DNA of 13,989 nt from DASZFV01 sp035546175 (GCA_035546175.1 DASZWW010000071.1:1-13989); one strand, 5' to 3'; shown: positions 1-5,999, numbered from the stretch's first letter. Made by a program: numbers and translations. Notes: generated from the sequence alone by a model not told the origin.

Positions 1-95
1 GCGGCGGCGACCCCAAGGCGCCGCCGCGCCGCTCTCCGTCCCGAATCAGGCGCCGGTCCCCCTGGCGTCGCGCCGCGCGCTCCCCACGTTCTCTT

Positions 96-114
96 CGCGG
101 AGACGCTCTCCGCG
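96..114. promoter_or_regulatory. Perfect hairpin upstream of the first gene
   Basis: Arms CGCGGAGA (96-103) and TCTCCGCG (107-114) are perfect reverse complements around a 3-nt CGC loop, ending 12 nt before the ATG at 127. It could be the terminator stem of an upstream gene (there is no T run), an operator, or a structure hiding the start site. It also hints that the true start of the downstream gene is ATG 127, although the reading frame is open to the window edge. Confidence 0.4.
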
Positions 115-126
115 ACCGGGGCGGCC

Positions 127-795
127 ATGGGCGAGGCGGAGGGGCGGGACAACGTCGAGATCACCTCGTGGGTCCTGCTCGCCGCCGCGACGGTCGCCTC
201 GGCGTGGTGCGCCTATCAGGCCTCGCTGTGGAACGGCGACCAGATGAGGGGCGTGTCGAGCGCCGGCGTGGCGCAGTTCGCCTCGACGCGGAAGCTGTCG
301 AACGTCAACCGCGAGGTGGTGATCGACGTCGGGACCTACCTCGACTACGTCGGCGCCGACCTCCGCGGCGACGCCGCCCTCGCCGCCTTCCTGCGCGCCC
401 AGGCGCGCCCGGACTTCAAGCCGGCCCTCGAGGCCTGGATCGCCAGGAAGGCCTCGCGCCGCGCCGCGCTGCCGACGCCGTTCGCGCTGCCCGAGTACCG
501 GCTCCCCGAGCTCGAGGAGATGGCCCGCCTCGACGAAAAGGCGCGCGCGGACATCGAGGAGGCGAACACCGCCAACGAGAACAGCGACGGCTACGTGCTC
601 CACACGGTGCTGTTCGCGCTCGCGCTCTTCTTCCTGGGCGGAACGTCCCAGCTCCGCAGGCGCGGCCCGCGGCGCGCCATGCTGGTCCTGGGCAGCCTCG
701 TGCTCCTGCTGACGGTGATCTCGGTGGCGCGCCTGCCGAGAGCGCGCGCCGGGCTCCTCGAGGGGCGGGCCGCTACCTCCGGTCGCCGAGAGTGA
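127..795 (+). CDS. Small integral membrane protein, three predicted helices, function unknown
   Basis: The 222-residue product has one hydrophobic segment near the N terminus (about residues 14-31). A long polar, mostly helical stretch follows, rich in Glu, Arg and Ala (about 35-150). Two closely spaced membrane segments (about 157-173 and 184-201) lie before a basic tail. The segment after helix 1 (AYQASLWNGDQMRG, then a run of Ala/Ser and Arg/Asn) resembles uncharacterised proteobacterial membrane proteins that carry a W/N-G-x-Q motif directly after the first helix. I cannot assign a function. The likely topology is a middle domain of about 120 residues on one side of the inner membrane, anchored at both ends. 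ATG 127 is chosen because it directly precedes the polar start GEAEGRDNVE, but only a weak GGGG stretch serves as ribosome site and the frame stays open upstream to position 1. Its 3' end overlaps the convergent gene at 773 by 23 bp. Confidence 0.75.
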   Translation: MGEAEGRDNVEITSWVLLAAATVASAWCAYQASLWNGDQMRGVSSAGVAQFASTRKLSNVNREVVIDVGTYLDYVGADLRGDAALAAFLRAQARPDFKPALEAWIARKASRRAALPTPFALPEYRLPELEEMARLDEKARADIEEANTANENSDGYVLHTVLFALALFFLGGTSQLRRRGPRRAMLVLGSLVLLLTVISVARLPRARAGLLEGRAATSGRRE

Positions 796-1186
796 GGGCG
801 CCGCCGCCGCGCAGGTCGCCGCACGCCTTTATCAGCGCGGCGACGCACCGGCCGAGCTCGCTCTCGACGCCCTCGAGGCCGCGCAGCGCCTCCTGGAACG
901 TCCCCTGCTCGCGCACCTCCGGCCCGACCGCGATCAGCATCTCGATGAGGTCGAGCTGCTGCTCGAGCCCCGCCGCCGCCTTCGTCACGCCCGCCAGCGC
1001 CTGCCGGGCCGCGAGCGTCGAGGGCCGCGGCGGCAGCTGCTTGCCGCTCAGCCACTCCTGCCGCGTCTGCGATTCGCGGCTGGGCGAGGGGCGGCCCCGC
1101 CCGCCGTCGGCGCGGGCCCGCGTCCCTGCTGCTGATGGTGGAAGGTCTGCCCCATCGACGGTCGCCGAGTAACCTCGAAGCGTCAT
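773..1186 (-). CDS. Small helical protein of unknown function; start uncertain
   Basis: The last 85-90 residues look like a real protein: amphipathic, Leu/Ala/Glu-rich helices (LDLIEMLIAVGPEVREQG, LEGVESELGRCVAALIKA) with high third-position GC. No family is recognised, and no signal peptide or membrane segment is seen. The first 40 or so residues from ATG 1186 are Arg/Gly/Ser-rich and unconvincing. A second ATG at 1155 in another frame gives a more protein-like start (MGQTFHHQQQGRGPAP) that stops near 1050, so one base may be missing between the two frames. The gene is divergent from the tRNase Z gene, with about 100 bp between starts, and its 3' end overlaps the end of the membrane-protein gene. 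The C-terminal part is fairly secure as coding; the start is not. Confidence 0.55.
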   Translation of the reverse strand: MTLRGYSATVDGADLPPSAAGTRARADGGRGRPSPSRESQTRQEWLSGKQLPPRPSTLAARQALAGVTKAAAGLEQQLDLIEMLIAVGPEVREQGTFQEALRGLEGVESELGRCVAALIKACGDLRGGGALTLGDRR

Positions 1187-1273
1187 GACGCCGCATGATG
1201 GCCGACAATGCGCGCGGTCGATCGAAAAATCGAACGCCGGCCCGTCGAATCGCGCCCGCCCGGTCGCATCGGC

Positions 1274-1279
1274 TAACCT
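1274..1279 (+). promoter_or_regulatory. Candidate -10 box (TAACCT) for the tRNase Z gene
   Basis: TAACCT lies 7 nt before ATG 1287, which would put the transcription start at or next to the ATG, that is, a leaderless mRNA. No Shine-Dalgarno sequence precedes this ATG, which fits. No convincing -35 hexamer is seen at the usual spacing in this GC-rich context. A small AT-richer inverted repeat (TCGAT, 6 nt, ATCGA) lies upstream at 1218-1233. Confidence 0.35.
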
Positions 1280-1286
1280 CCGCGCC

Positions 1287-2102
1287 ATGGAGCGGGTCGA
1301 GCTGTCCGGAGTGAGCGTCGCGGGCGTCGAGACTTGCATCGAGGTGCCGGGGCTGCACCTGCTGCTCGATCTCGGCGCGTGTCCGCGCTCGGCGGTGAGC
1401 CAGCCGGTGGTGCTCGTCAGCCACGGGCACCTCGACCACATCGGCGCGATCGCCAACCACGCGGCGCGCCGCGCGCTCCTCGGCATGGGCGCGGGCGTCT
1501 ACGTCGTGCCGCGCGCCATCGCGGGCGACGTCGAGGCCCTCTTCAACGCCGCGGGCGCGCTCGACGGCCAGGCGATCCCGAGGCGCGTCGTGCCCCTCGC
1601 GCCCGGCGAGGAGCACGCGCTCGGCAAGGGCCGCGTCGTCCGCGCCTTCGAGACCTTCCACCGCGTCCCGAGCCAGGGCTACACCGTCTGGGAGACGCGC
1701 ACGCGCCTGCGCCCCGAGCACCGCGACGTGCCGGGCCCGCGCCTCGGCGAGCTCCGCCGCCAGGGCGTCGCCATCGACGAGGTCCACGAGGTGCCGCGCC
1801 TCTCCTTCACGGGCGACACGCGCGTCGAGGTCCTCGAGCGCACGCCCGAGCTCCAGCACACCGAGTGCCTCGTCATCGAGGCCAGCTTCCTCGACGACCG
1901 CGTCCCCAGGGCGGAGGCGCGCGAGATGGGGCACGTCCACCTCGACGAGCTCATCGAGCGGGCGGAGCTGCTGCCGAGGACGGACGTCGTGTTCAGCCAC
2001 TTCTCGGCGCGGTACCGGGCCGTGGACGTGCGGGAGATCCTCGGGCGGCGGCTGCCGGACCCTCTGCGGCAGATCGTGCGGGCGCTGCCCGCGAGCCCGT
2101 GA
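1287..2102 (+). CDS. rnz: Ribonuclease Z (tRNase Z), short metallo-beta-lactamase form, plant-like
   Basis: A metallo-beta-lactamase-fold endonuclease that removes 3' trailers from tRNA precursors. The 271 residues hold the expected zinc ligands: SHGHLDH at 45-51 (HxHxDH), His125 in FETFHRVPSQGY, Asp177 in FTGDT, and His238 in FSHFSARY. The stretches HRVPSQGY, LSFTGDT, IEASFLDD, GHVH and SHFSARY follow the order and spacing of the short plant tRNase Z proteins (HVIPSQGY, FTGDT, TEATFLDE, GHTH, THFSSRY). The length is also close to the plant short form rather than the longer ElaC type. ATG 1287 is preferred over the in-frame 1185 start because the protein-like sequence begins there and a -10-like box sits 7 nt upstream. 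Substrate choice (CCA-containing or CCA-less precursors) cannot be read from the sequence. Another hydrolase of the same fold is less likely given the HFSxRY and PSQGY motifs. Confidence 0.88.
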   Translation: MERVELSGVSVAGVETCIEVPGLHLLLDLGACPRSAVSQPVVLVSHGHLDHIGAIANHAARRALLGMGAGVYVVPRAIAGDVEALFNAAGALDGQAIPRRVVPLAPGEEHALGKGRVVRAFETFHRVPSQGYTVWETRTRLRPEHRDVPGPRLGELRRQGVAIDEVHEVPRLSFTGDTRVEVLERTPELQHTECLVIEASFLDDRVPRAEAREMGHVHLDELIERAELLPRTDVVFSHFSARYRAVDVREILGRRLPDPLRQIVRALPASP

Positions 2103-2190
2103 CGGGCGGACGGCGCGCTCTTGCTTCGTCCAGACGGTCACGTTCTGCCCGGGTTGTAGATCGTGATGGACGCATCGTCGGGCATTCGCC

Positions 2191-2224
2191 CGCGCCTCGC
2201 CCTCGCACGATCGCGCGAGGCGCG
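2191..2224. terminator. Inverted repeat between convergent genes, candidate bidirectional terminator
   Basis: CGCGCCTCGC (2191-2200) and GCGAGGCGCG (2215-2224) are perfect 10-bp arms around a 14-nt loop. It lies between the ends of the tRNase Z gene (2102) and the opposing gene (2249). There is no T tract, so if it terminates transcription it is a GC-only stem or Rho-assisted. Confidence 0.4.
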
Positions 2225-2248
2225 CCTTCGACGTCCCGCTCCCTGGGC

Positions 2249-3022
2249 TCAGCCGGACGCGCGCGCGCGCAGGGCGGAGGCCATGTCCTCGAGGGCCCTG
2301 GCCTCGACGGCGCGGGCCCTGGGCGGCCTGGCCTCGGCCACCGCGTCGCCCTCGACGAGCAGGAGGCCGCTGCCGACGGCGCCGAGCTTCCGCTCCAACG
2401 CCTGCGGGTCCCATCGCGGCGGCGTCGACGCGTCGGCGCGGGCCGACAGAAAGGCGGCGGCGAGGGCCGGCGTGCACGCGACGTACGTCGCGCTCATGTA
2501 GCGGGCGAGGGACGGCAGGCCCTCGAGGGCGGCCTCCAGCGAGGGCAGGTCGTGCTTGATGACGAGGCCGGCGACGCGCAACCCCGAGAGCATGCCCTTC
2601 TGGTATCCGACGGCGTCGACGGGCAGGCCGCGCGGCAGGTCCGGCCAGGGCGTGAACCCGGCCCCCTCGAGCCAGGCGAGGGCAGGCTTCGCGACGCCGC
2701 GCTCGGCGGCGGCGGGCGAGAAGAGATCGCGGCTCGGCCCCGGGGCCCGGAGGCCGGCGCGAAAGAGCGCGGCCGCGAGGATCTCCGGCGCGGGCAGGCC
2801 GCTCCAGAGTGTGCCCGCGACGCCGCGCAGCCGCTCGATGTGACGCTCGAGGGCGGCGAGCTTGCCGCGCGGCCCGGGCGCGGCCAGCTCGTCGGGCGCG
2901 ACGCCGAGCTCGCGCCCCGCCGCCTCCAGCGCCGCCGCGTCCTCGAGGGCCTCGCGCAGGCGGCGCAGGCGCAGGTAGCTGTACCGCGTGCGGTCGGGAT
3001 CGGAGAAGAAGCCGAAGTTCAC
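2249..3022 (-). CDS. Restriction-endonuclease-fold (PD-(D/E)XK-like) protein, degenerate active site, function unknown
   Basis: A 257-residue protein with no signal peptide or membrane segment. The N-terminal third is helical (YSYLRLRRLREALEDAAALE). From about residue 120 the pattern resembles nuclease-fold proteins: a helix, then GFTPWPDLPRGLPVDAVGYQ, then LRVAGLVIKHDLPSLEAALEG, then ARYMSATYVACTPAL, and a closing GSGLLLVEGD strand. In the family the core reads D...ExK, followed by a helix, 'yr..ad.vylA' and 'GllvV'. Here the Glu-x-Lys position reads V-I-K, so the acidic residue is absent and catalysis is doubtful. The start is GTG 3022; the in-frame sequence further upstream is Arg-rich and not protein-like. 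This GTG overlaps the stop of a 5-codon mini-ORF (see 3019-3036). The fold assignment is by pattern only, and an unrelated alpha/beta protein is possible. Confidence 0.65.
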   Translation of the reverse strand: MNFGFFSDPDRTRYSYLRLRRLREALEDAAALEAAGRELGVAPDELAAPGPRGKLAALERHIERLRGVAGTLWSGLPAPEILAAALFRAGLRAPGPSRDLFSPAAAERGVAKPALAWLEGAGFTPWPDLPRGLPVDAVGYQKGMLSGLRVAGLVIKHDLPSLEAALEGLPSLARYMSATYVACTPALAAAFLSARADASTPPRWDPQALERKLGAVGSGLLLVEGDAVAEARPPRARAVEARALEDMASALRARASG

Positions 3023-3036
3023 GACGGGGCCCGCAT
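3019..3036 (-). promoter_or_regulatory. Mini-ORF (MRAPS) with GTGA overlap onto the gene starting at 3022
   Basis: ATG 3036 opens a 5-residue reading frame whose TGA overlaps the downstream GTG start (GTGA). The -10-like box TATGCT (3044-3049, minus strand) lies 7 nt before this ATG, so a leaderless transcript would begin at the mini-ORF. Reinitiation at the GTG would couple the two. The same arrangement is seen at 3447-3476 on the other strand. This is an inference from spacing only. Confidence 0.35.
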
Positions 3037-3043
3037 GGCCGCG

Positions 3044-3049
3044 AGCATA
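3044..3049 (-). promoter_or_regulatory. Candidate -10 box (TATGCT)
   Basis: TATGCT on the minus strand is 7 nt upstream of ATG 3036 and 21 nt upstream of GTG 3022. No good -35 is seen. It lies just after the restored stop codon of the frameshifted small lipoprotein, so the nuclease-fold gene may have its own promoter. Confidence 0.3.
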
Positions 3050-3051
3050 GC

Positions 3052-3200
3052 TCAGCGCCGGAGCGCGCCGTCGGCCTCGCCGGCCGCGTCGTCGCGCAGG
3101 GCCAGCTCGCCGCGCCCCGGTGCTCGCAGCCGCCGGCCAGCGTGACCAGGACCGAACAGACGAACCAATGCCCCCGCGAGCCCTCACGAAGAAGATGCAT
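3052..3200 (-). pseudogene. Small lipoprotein, apparently frameshifted
   Basis: ATG 3200 has one of the best ribosome sites in the window (GGAGGGAGG, 4 nt upstream). It opens a start of about 25 residues with a lipoprotein signal (VLVTLAGGC, lipobox LAGGC). After about 30 codons the frame turns into Arg/Pro-rich nonsense and stays open as a shadow. The frame two positions on then shows clean high-GC3 coding (GELALRDDAAGEADGALRR) ending in TGA at 3052-3054. Restoring one G near 3109-3113 joins the two parts into a 49-residue lipoprotein. It could be a pseudogene, a sequencing or assembly deletion in a G/C run, or programmed frameshifting; the data cannot separate these. The peptide family is not recognised. 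Confidence 0.45.
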
Positions 3201-3263
3201 GGTACCTCCCTCCAGGAACGCGCCGGTCCGCCTGCCCTCACAGGCGGCGCCCGACGCGAGCAG

Positions 3264-3365
3264 CTACGACGCACGACCCTCTGGAAGGACCTCCGCGCGA
3301 CGAAAAAGTTCCGCGCGCGGGTGCGATGGGACGGTGTCGCGACGCCGCCAGCTGACGAGCGTCAT
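3264..3365 (-). CDS. Possible 33-residue small ORF with strong ribosome site
   Basis: ATG 3365 is preceded by GGGAGG with 5-nt spacing. It encodes a basic peptide (10 Arg or Lys-type residues and few hydrophobics; begins MTLVSWRRRDTV) that stops at TAG 3264-3266. It has no signal peptide or recognised motif. It lies 63 nt before the lipoprotein start at 3200 on the same strand and could form a small operon with it, or serve as a leader. The call rests on the ribosome site, position and fair GC3, and is tentative. Confidence 0.3.
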   Translation of the reverse strand: MTLVSWRRRDTVPSHPRAELFRRAEVLPEGRAS

Positions 3366-3387
3366 GACCGCCTCCCGGCCGACGCGT

Positions 3388-3402
3388 GCGACAGGATGTC
3401 GC
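3388..3402. promoter_or_regulatory. Palindrome GCGACA-N3-TGTCGC in a divergent intergenic region, candidate operator
   Basis: Perfect 6-bp arms surround a 3-nt centre. The site is 22 bp upstream of the minus-strand ATG 3365 and about 32 bp upstream of the plus-strand -10-like box at 3435. This placement between divergent units suits a regulator site, but the binding protein is unknown and the stretch may be chance. Confidence 0.3.
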
Positions 3403-3434
3403 GGGGGCCCTCGCCCGGTGGCCGGCGGTCCCGC

Positions 3435-3440
3435 TACAAT
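3435..3440 (+). promoter_or_regulatory. Candidate -10 box (TACAAT) for the tandem lipoprotein operon
   Basis: TACAAT is a near-consensus sigma-70 -10 hexamer and stands out in GC-rich surroundings. It is 6 nt before ATG 3447 and 32 nt before GTG 3473. No clear -35 is seen at 16-18 nt, so an activator or an alternative promoter architecture is possible. Confidence 0.45.
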
Positions 3441-3446
3441 CGGGCC

Positions 3447-3476
3447 ATGCGCGCCCGCGCCACGAGGCCAACGTGA
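3447..3476 (+). promoter_or_regulatory. Nine-codon mini-ORF (MRARATRPT) overlapping the lipoprotein start
   Basis: ATG 3447 follows the TACAAT box by 6 nt, so it would be at or near the 5' end of a leaderless mRNA. Its TGA (3474-3476) overlaps the GTG start of the lipoprotein gene as GTGA. A GAGG stretch inside the mini-ORF lies 5-6 nt before the GTG and could help reinitiation. The layout matches the mini-ORF before the gene at 3022, which suggests translational coupling. The peptide itself is Arg-rich and probably has no function of its own. Confidence 0.35.
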
Positions 3477-4345
3477 AGGCGCGCTCGCGCTTCGTCCCGG
3501 CGCTGGGCCTGGCCGTCCTCGGCGCGGCCAGCTGCGGCTCGGGGCCCGCCGCCAGCCCGACCGGCGCGGCCGGCGCCGGCATCCCGGGTCTTCCGTCTCA
3601 GTGCCCGCTCGACGCCTCGACGCACCTGCACGCCCACATCGGCCCCGACGTGAGCACCAAGGTGCTGTGCGGCTTGACGGTGCCCACGGTGATCCCGCTC
3701 GCGACGGTCGACGTGGAGGACGACGGCTCGACCTCCTGGACGGTCTCGCTGAAGGGCGATCCCACGCTCGTCCTCAAAGGAAGCACCTTCCAGACCTGCC
3801 AGAGCAACAGCCCCACGCTGGCCGCGGCCCTCGTGGACACCTCCCAGGCGGCGCCCGGCGCCATCGTCGACGGGGTCGCCACCGTGAGCTCCGACAGCGG
3901 CTCGTTCCCGGCCGGTGAGGTCGACGTCCACGTCGAGATCGTCGCGCCTGCGTTCACCGTCGCCCCGCTCTCCGTCGACTTCGGCGACGTCCTGCCCGAC
4001 CAGCTGGTCTTGGCGACGGTCCTGGCCTCCGGCGAATACGCGGGGGCGGTGCCCTTCCCCTCCGCCGTCACGACGGGCCTCTTCCAGGTCGATCACATCG
4101 CGGAGCTGGTGACTCGGACGACCGCTCAGGTCACCTTCGTCGCGCACGACCCGGGCGACTACACCGACAGCTTGATCTGGACGGCCTTCCCCGGCTCCGA
4201 CCCGCCCTCGGACTGCGTGACGATGAAGTCGGTCGCGCTGCACGCGCGGGTGATCGCGCCGGACGCGGGCGCCGGCGGCGCAGGCGACGCAGGCGTGGAC
4301 GGCGACGCGAGCGCCGCCGACGCCGCGGAGGCCGCGAGCCCATGA
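3473..4345 (+). CDS. Lipoprotein with ASH/choice-of-anchor-D-like Ig-fold domain, paralogue A
   Basis: A 290-residue exported lipoprotein. The basic start VKARSR is followed by a hydrophobic core and a lipobox-like AASC (lipid Cys21). The mature part has two regions. The first (about residues 40-150) holds conserved Cys residues and GPDVSTKVLCG and PLATVDVEDDG motifs. The second (about 160-255) is an Ig-like stretch with the SVDFGDVLPDQ signature and a closing FVAHDPGDYT strand, typical of ASPM/SPD-2/Hydin-like (choice-of-anchor D) domains. The last 35 residues are Asp/Gly/Ala-rich. Four Cys outside the signal are conserved with the next gene and could form two disulfides. GTG 3473 is chosen for the signal peptide and the GAGG site 5-6 nt upstream; an upstream in-frame start at 3386 would bury the signal. 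It overlaps the next gene by 4 bp (ATGA). Its function is unknown; surface binding or structure is a guess. Confidence 0.8.
   Translation: MKARSRFVPALGLAVLGAASCGSGPAASPTGAAGAGIPGLPSQCPLDASTHLHAHIGPDVSTKVLCGLTVPTVIPLATVDVEDDGSTSWTVSLKGDPTLVLKGSTFQTCQSNSPTLAAALVDTSQAAPGAIVDGVATVSSDSGSFPAGEVDVHVEIVAPAFTVAPLSVDFGDVLPDQLVLATVLASGEYAGAVPFPSAVTTGLFQVDHIAELVTRTTAQVTFVAHDPGDYTDSLIWTAFPGSDPPSDCVTMKSVALHARVIAPDAGAGGAGDAGVDGDASAADAAEAASP
4232..4327 (+). repeat. 96-bp direct repeat, copy 1 (3' end of paralogue A)
   Basis: It matches 5137-5232 at 91 of 96 positions without gaps, counted by eye. It codes the last beta-strand and the Asp/Gly/Ala tail. The bodies of the two paralogous genes are much less alike at DNA level, so this block was homogenised or is under different constraint. 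Confidence 0.8.
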
Positions 4346-5250
4346 GAGCGAGCGCGAGGGCGACAGCGCGGGCGCGCCTGCTGGCGGCGCTCGCCCTCGG
4401 CGTCGCGGGCTGCGGCGCGCGGCCATCGACGAAGTACCACGCGCCCACGTTCGACGGCGGGACCATCGATGTGGGCTCCGAGGACGCGCTGGTGTCGTGC
4501 CCGCCCACCCGCGCCACGCAGGTCCGCGCCCTGATCGGCCCCGACGTGAGCACGCGCGTCGTGTGCGGCACCTCCGCGGTCACGGAGGTCCCGCTCGCGA
4601 CCGTCGACGTGGAAGGCGACGGCACGACCTCGTGGTCGGCCACGCTCGATCCGGATGACGCCTTCCACCTGCCCAGGTCCAGCTTCGACACCTGCCTGCT
4701 CAGCAGCCCGACGCTGGCCGAGGTCCTGCTGACGGTGCCCCCGACGGCCGGCCCGGGCGCCACCTTCGACGCCGTGGCCACGGTGCGCTCCGACGACGGC
4801 TCGTTCGCGTCCGGTCAGGTGAACCTGCACGCCGAGGCCGTCGCGCCGGAGTACACGCTCGACCGAACCTCGGTCGACTTCGGCGACGTCTTCCCCGACC
4901 AGGAGGCCGTCGAGGTGGTCGAGGCCACCAGCGAGTTCACGGCGGCGGTCGCGTCCCCGGTCTCCCTCTCGAGCGACCACTTCCAGTTCGACACGCCCGC
5001 GCACCCCACGTTGCGGCTGGACCACCTCACGACGTCGCCCGTGACCTTCTCCGCGCACGACCCGGGCGATTACACCGCGACGTGGACCTGGATGGCCGGC
5101 GAGGGGTCGAAGCCCGCTTGCACGACGACGAAGACGGTCGCGCTGCACGCCCGGGTGGTCGCGCCGGACGCGGGCGCCGGCGACGCCGGCGACGCAGGCG
5201 CGGACGGCGACGCGAGCGCCGCCGACGCCGCGAGGACCCTCACGCCGTGA
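4342..5250 (+). CDS. Lipoprotein with ASH/choice-of-anchor-D-like Ig-fold domain, paralogue B
   Basis: A 302-residue tandem paralogue of the preceding gene. An Arg/Ala-rich start is followed by a hydrophobic core and lipobox VAGC (lipid Cys24). The shared landmarks are in the same order: GPDVSTRVVCG, PLATVDVEGDG, SFDTC, ATVRSDDGSFASG, SVDFGDVFPDQ, FSAHDPGDYTATWTW, VALHARVVAPDAG, and a final Asp/Gly/Ala-rich tail. The four non-lipid Cys match those of paralogue A. The ATG overlaps the previous stop (ATGA), and GGAGG lies 10 nt upstream, so the two are co-translated. They probably sit in the same membrane and may form a pair. The ligand or partner is unknown. Confidence 0.82.
   Translation: MRASARATARARLLAALALGVAGCGARPSTKYHAPTFDGGTIDVGSEDALVSCPPTRATQVRALIGPDVSTRVVCGTSAVTEVPLATVDVEGDGTTSWSATLDPDDAFHLPRSSFDTCLLSSPTLAEVLLTVPPTAGPGATFDAVATVRSDDGSFASGQVNLHAEAVAPEYTLDRTSVDFGDVFPDQEAVEVVEATSEFTAAVASPVSLSSDHFQFDTPAHPTLRLDHLTTSPVTFSAHDPGDYTATWTWMAGEGSKPACTTTKTVALHARVVAPDAGAGDAGDAGADGDASAADAARTLTP
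5137..5232 (+). repeat. 96-bp direct repeat, copy 2 (3' end of paralogue B)
   Basis: This is the partner of 4232-4327 and differs at five positions. Both copies contain internal repeats of GGCGACGCxGGCG-type units that encode the Gly-Asp-Ala tail, which could promote slippage or conversion. Confidence 0.8.
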
Positions 5251-5381
5251 AGCTCCGCGCCCTCGTCGAGTGATCGACTCAGGAATCTGAGGAACCACCG
5301 GGTGCGACCTCCCCGACGAGCGCCGCAGCGGCGCGCTTGCGCCGGCGCGTCGTGGCACATCCCGTGCTTCGCCTTGGCGAC

Positions 5382-5981
5382 ATGGCTCCGTTCTCCAGCT
5401 CAACCCGGTCGCGCGCGGCGCGAGGGGGCGCAACCCTCGCGCTGGCGTTGGCGGCCATCGCGATCGGCGCGTGTGGCGCGACCCCTCTCCACGATCCCGA
5501 CGGCGGGGCCGCAGGCTCGGCTCCTTTCACTCCGGAAAGGGGAAGCGGGGGCAGCCCGGACGCCGGCGGCGCGGAGTCGGCCTCGTGCACGGTGGTGCTC
5601 GCCTCGGACTACGACCAGTCGTGCACCGAGGACGCGGACTGCCTGAGCGTCAGTCAGGTGCCCACGTGTCCGGTGACCGATTGCTCCGGGTGTTACCTGG
5701 TGGGCATCAACAAGAAAGAGATGGCGCGATACACGACGGCCCTCACGCAGGCCTTCGTCCGCGAAGGTCCCGGCCCGGTCTGCGCCTGCCCGTGCCAGAC
5801 CGGGTTCGCGCTCTGCCGCGCAGGCAAATGTCAGGCGGCCGCTTGCGGCCCGCCTCGGCAGGACACTCTCCCCGCTTGTGCGAGCGCGGGTGGCTCATGC
5901 GCCTATCGAGCGAACACCACCTGCGGCGACGTGGGCCCGCCCGCAAGCTGCGCCTACGCGGACGAAGTCTGCTGCCTTTGA
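5382..5981 (+). CDS. Cys-rich secreted lipoprotein, myxobacterial type
   Basis: A 199-residue product. The basic start MAPFSSSTRSRAARGG and hydrophobic core end in the lipobox IGAC (lipid Cys31). A Gly/Asp/Ser-rich linker follows, then a Cys-rich domain with 18 further Cys. Key motifs are DYDQSCTEDADC, CPVTDCSGC, a helical insert INKKEMARYTTALTQAF, VCACPC, LCRAGKC, and a closing CAYADEVCC. The DYDQSC...DADC...C...C...N...ARY...C.CP...C..G.C layout is familiar from many uncharacterised lipoproteins of myxobacteria. Disulfide-stabilised surface or periplasmic binding is an inference. ATG 5382 is picked for the signal peptide; no Shine-Dalgarno is seen, and TTG 5337 or GTG 5352 are in-frame alternatives. 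There are 131 bp between the previous stop and this start, with no clear promoter. Confidence 0.78.
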   Translation: MAPFSSSTRSRAARGGATLALALAAIAIGACGATPLHDPDGGAAGSAPFTPERGSGGSPDAGGAESASCTVVLASDYDQSCTEDADCLSVSQVPTCPVTDCSGCYLVGINKKEMARYTTALTQAFVREGPGPVCACPCQTGFALCRAGKCQAAACGPPRQDTLPACASAGGSCAYRANTTCGDVGPPASCAYADEVCCL

Positions 5982-5982
5982 A

Positions 5983-5999
5983 GAAGACCCACGGTCTTC
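5983..5999 (+). terminator. Hairpin just after the Cys-rich lipoprotein gene
   Basis: GAAGACC (5983-5989), loop CAC, GGTCTTC (5993-5999): perfect 7-bp arms starting 2 nt after the stop codon. A GGGCC run rather than T residues follows, so it is a terminator-like or mRNA-stabilising stem rather than a classical intrinsic terminator. Confidence 0.5.

Noticed and set aside
1..126. Coding sequence from the window edge into the first gene
   Set aside because: The frame is open but Arg/Pro-rich, and a perfect hairpin lies at 96-114, so an intergenic stretch or the end of an upstream gene is more likely.
168..1172. 334-codon open frame on the plus strand
   Set aside because: It is a shadow of the membrane-protein gene and the helical gene, and is Arg/Pro-rich with no protein-like pattern.
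1334..3145. 603-codon open frame on the plus strand
   Set aside because: It is out of frame with the tRNase Z gene and antisense to the next gene; its composition is typical of a shadow frame.
591..3200. 869-codon open frame on the minus strand
   Set aside because: It runs antisense through the tRNase Z gene and out of frame through the nuclease-fold gene. Its composition is Arg/Pro/Ala/Gly-rich with no domain; it exists because GC-rich DNA has few stops. Only its first 30 codons (small lipoprotein start) look real.
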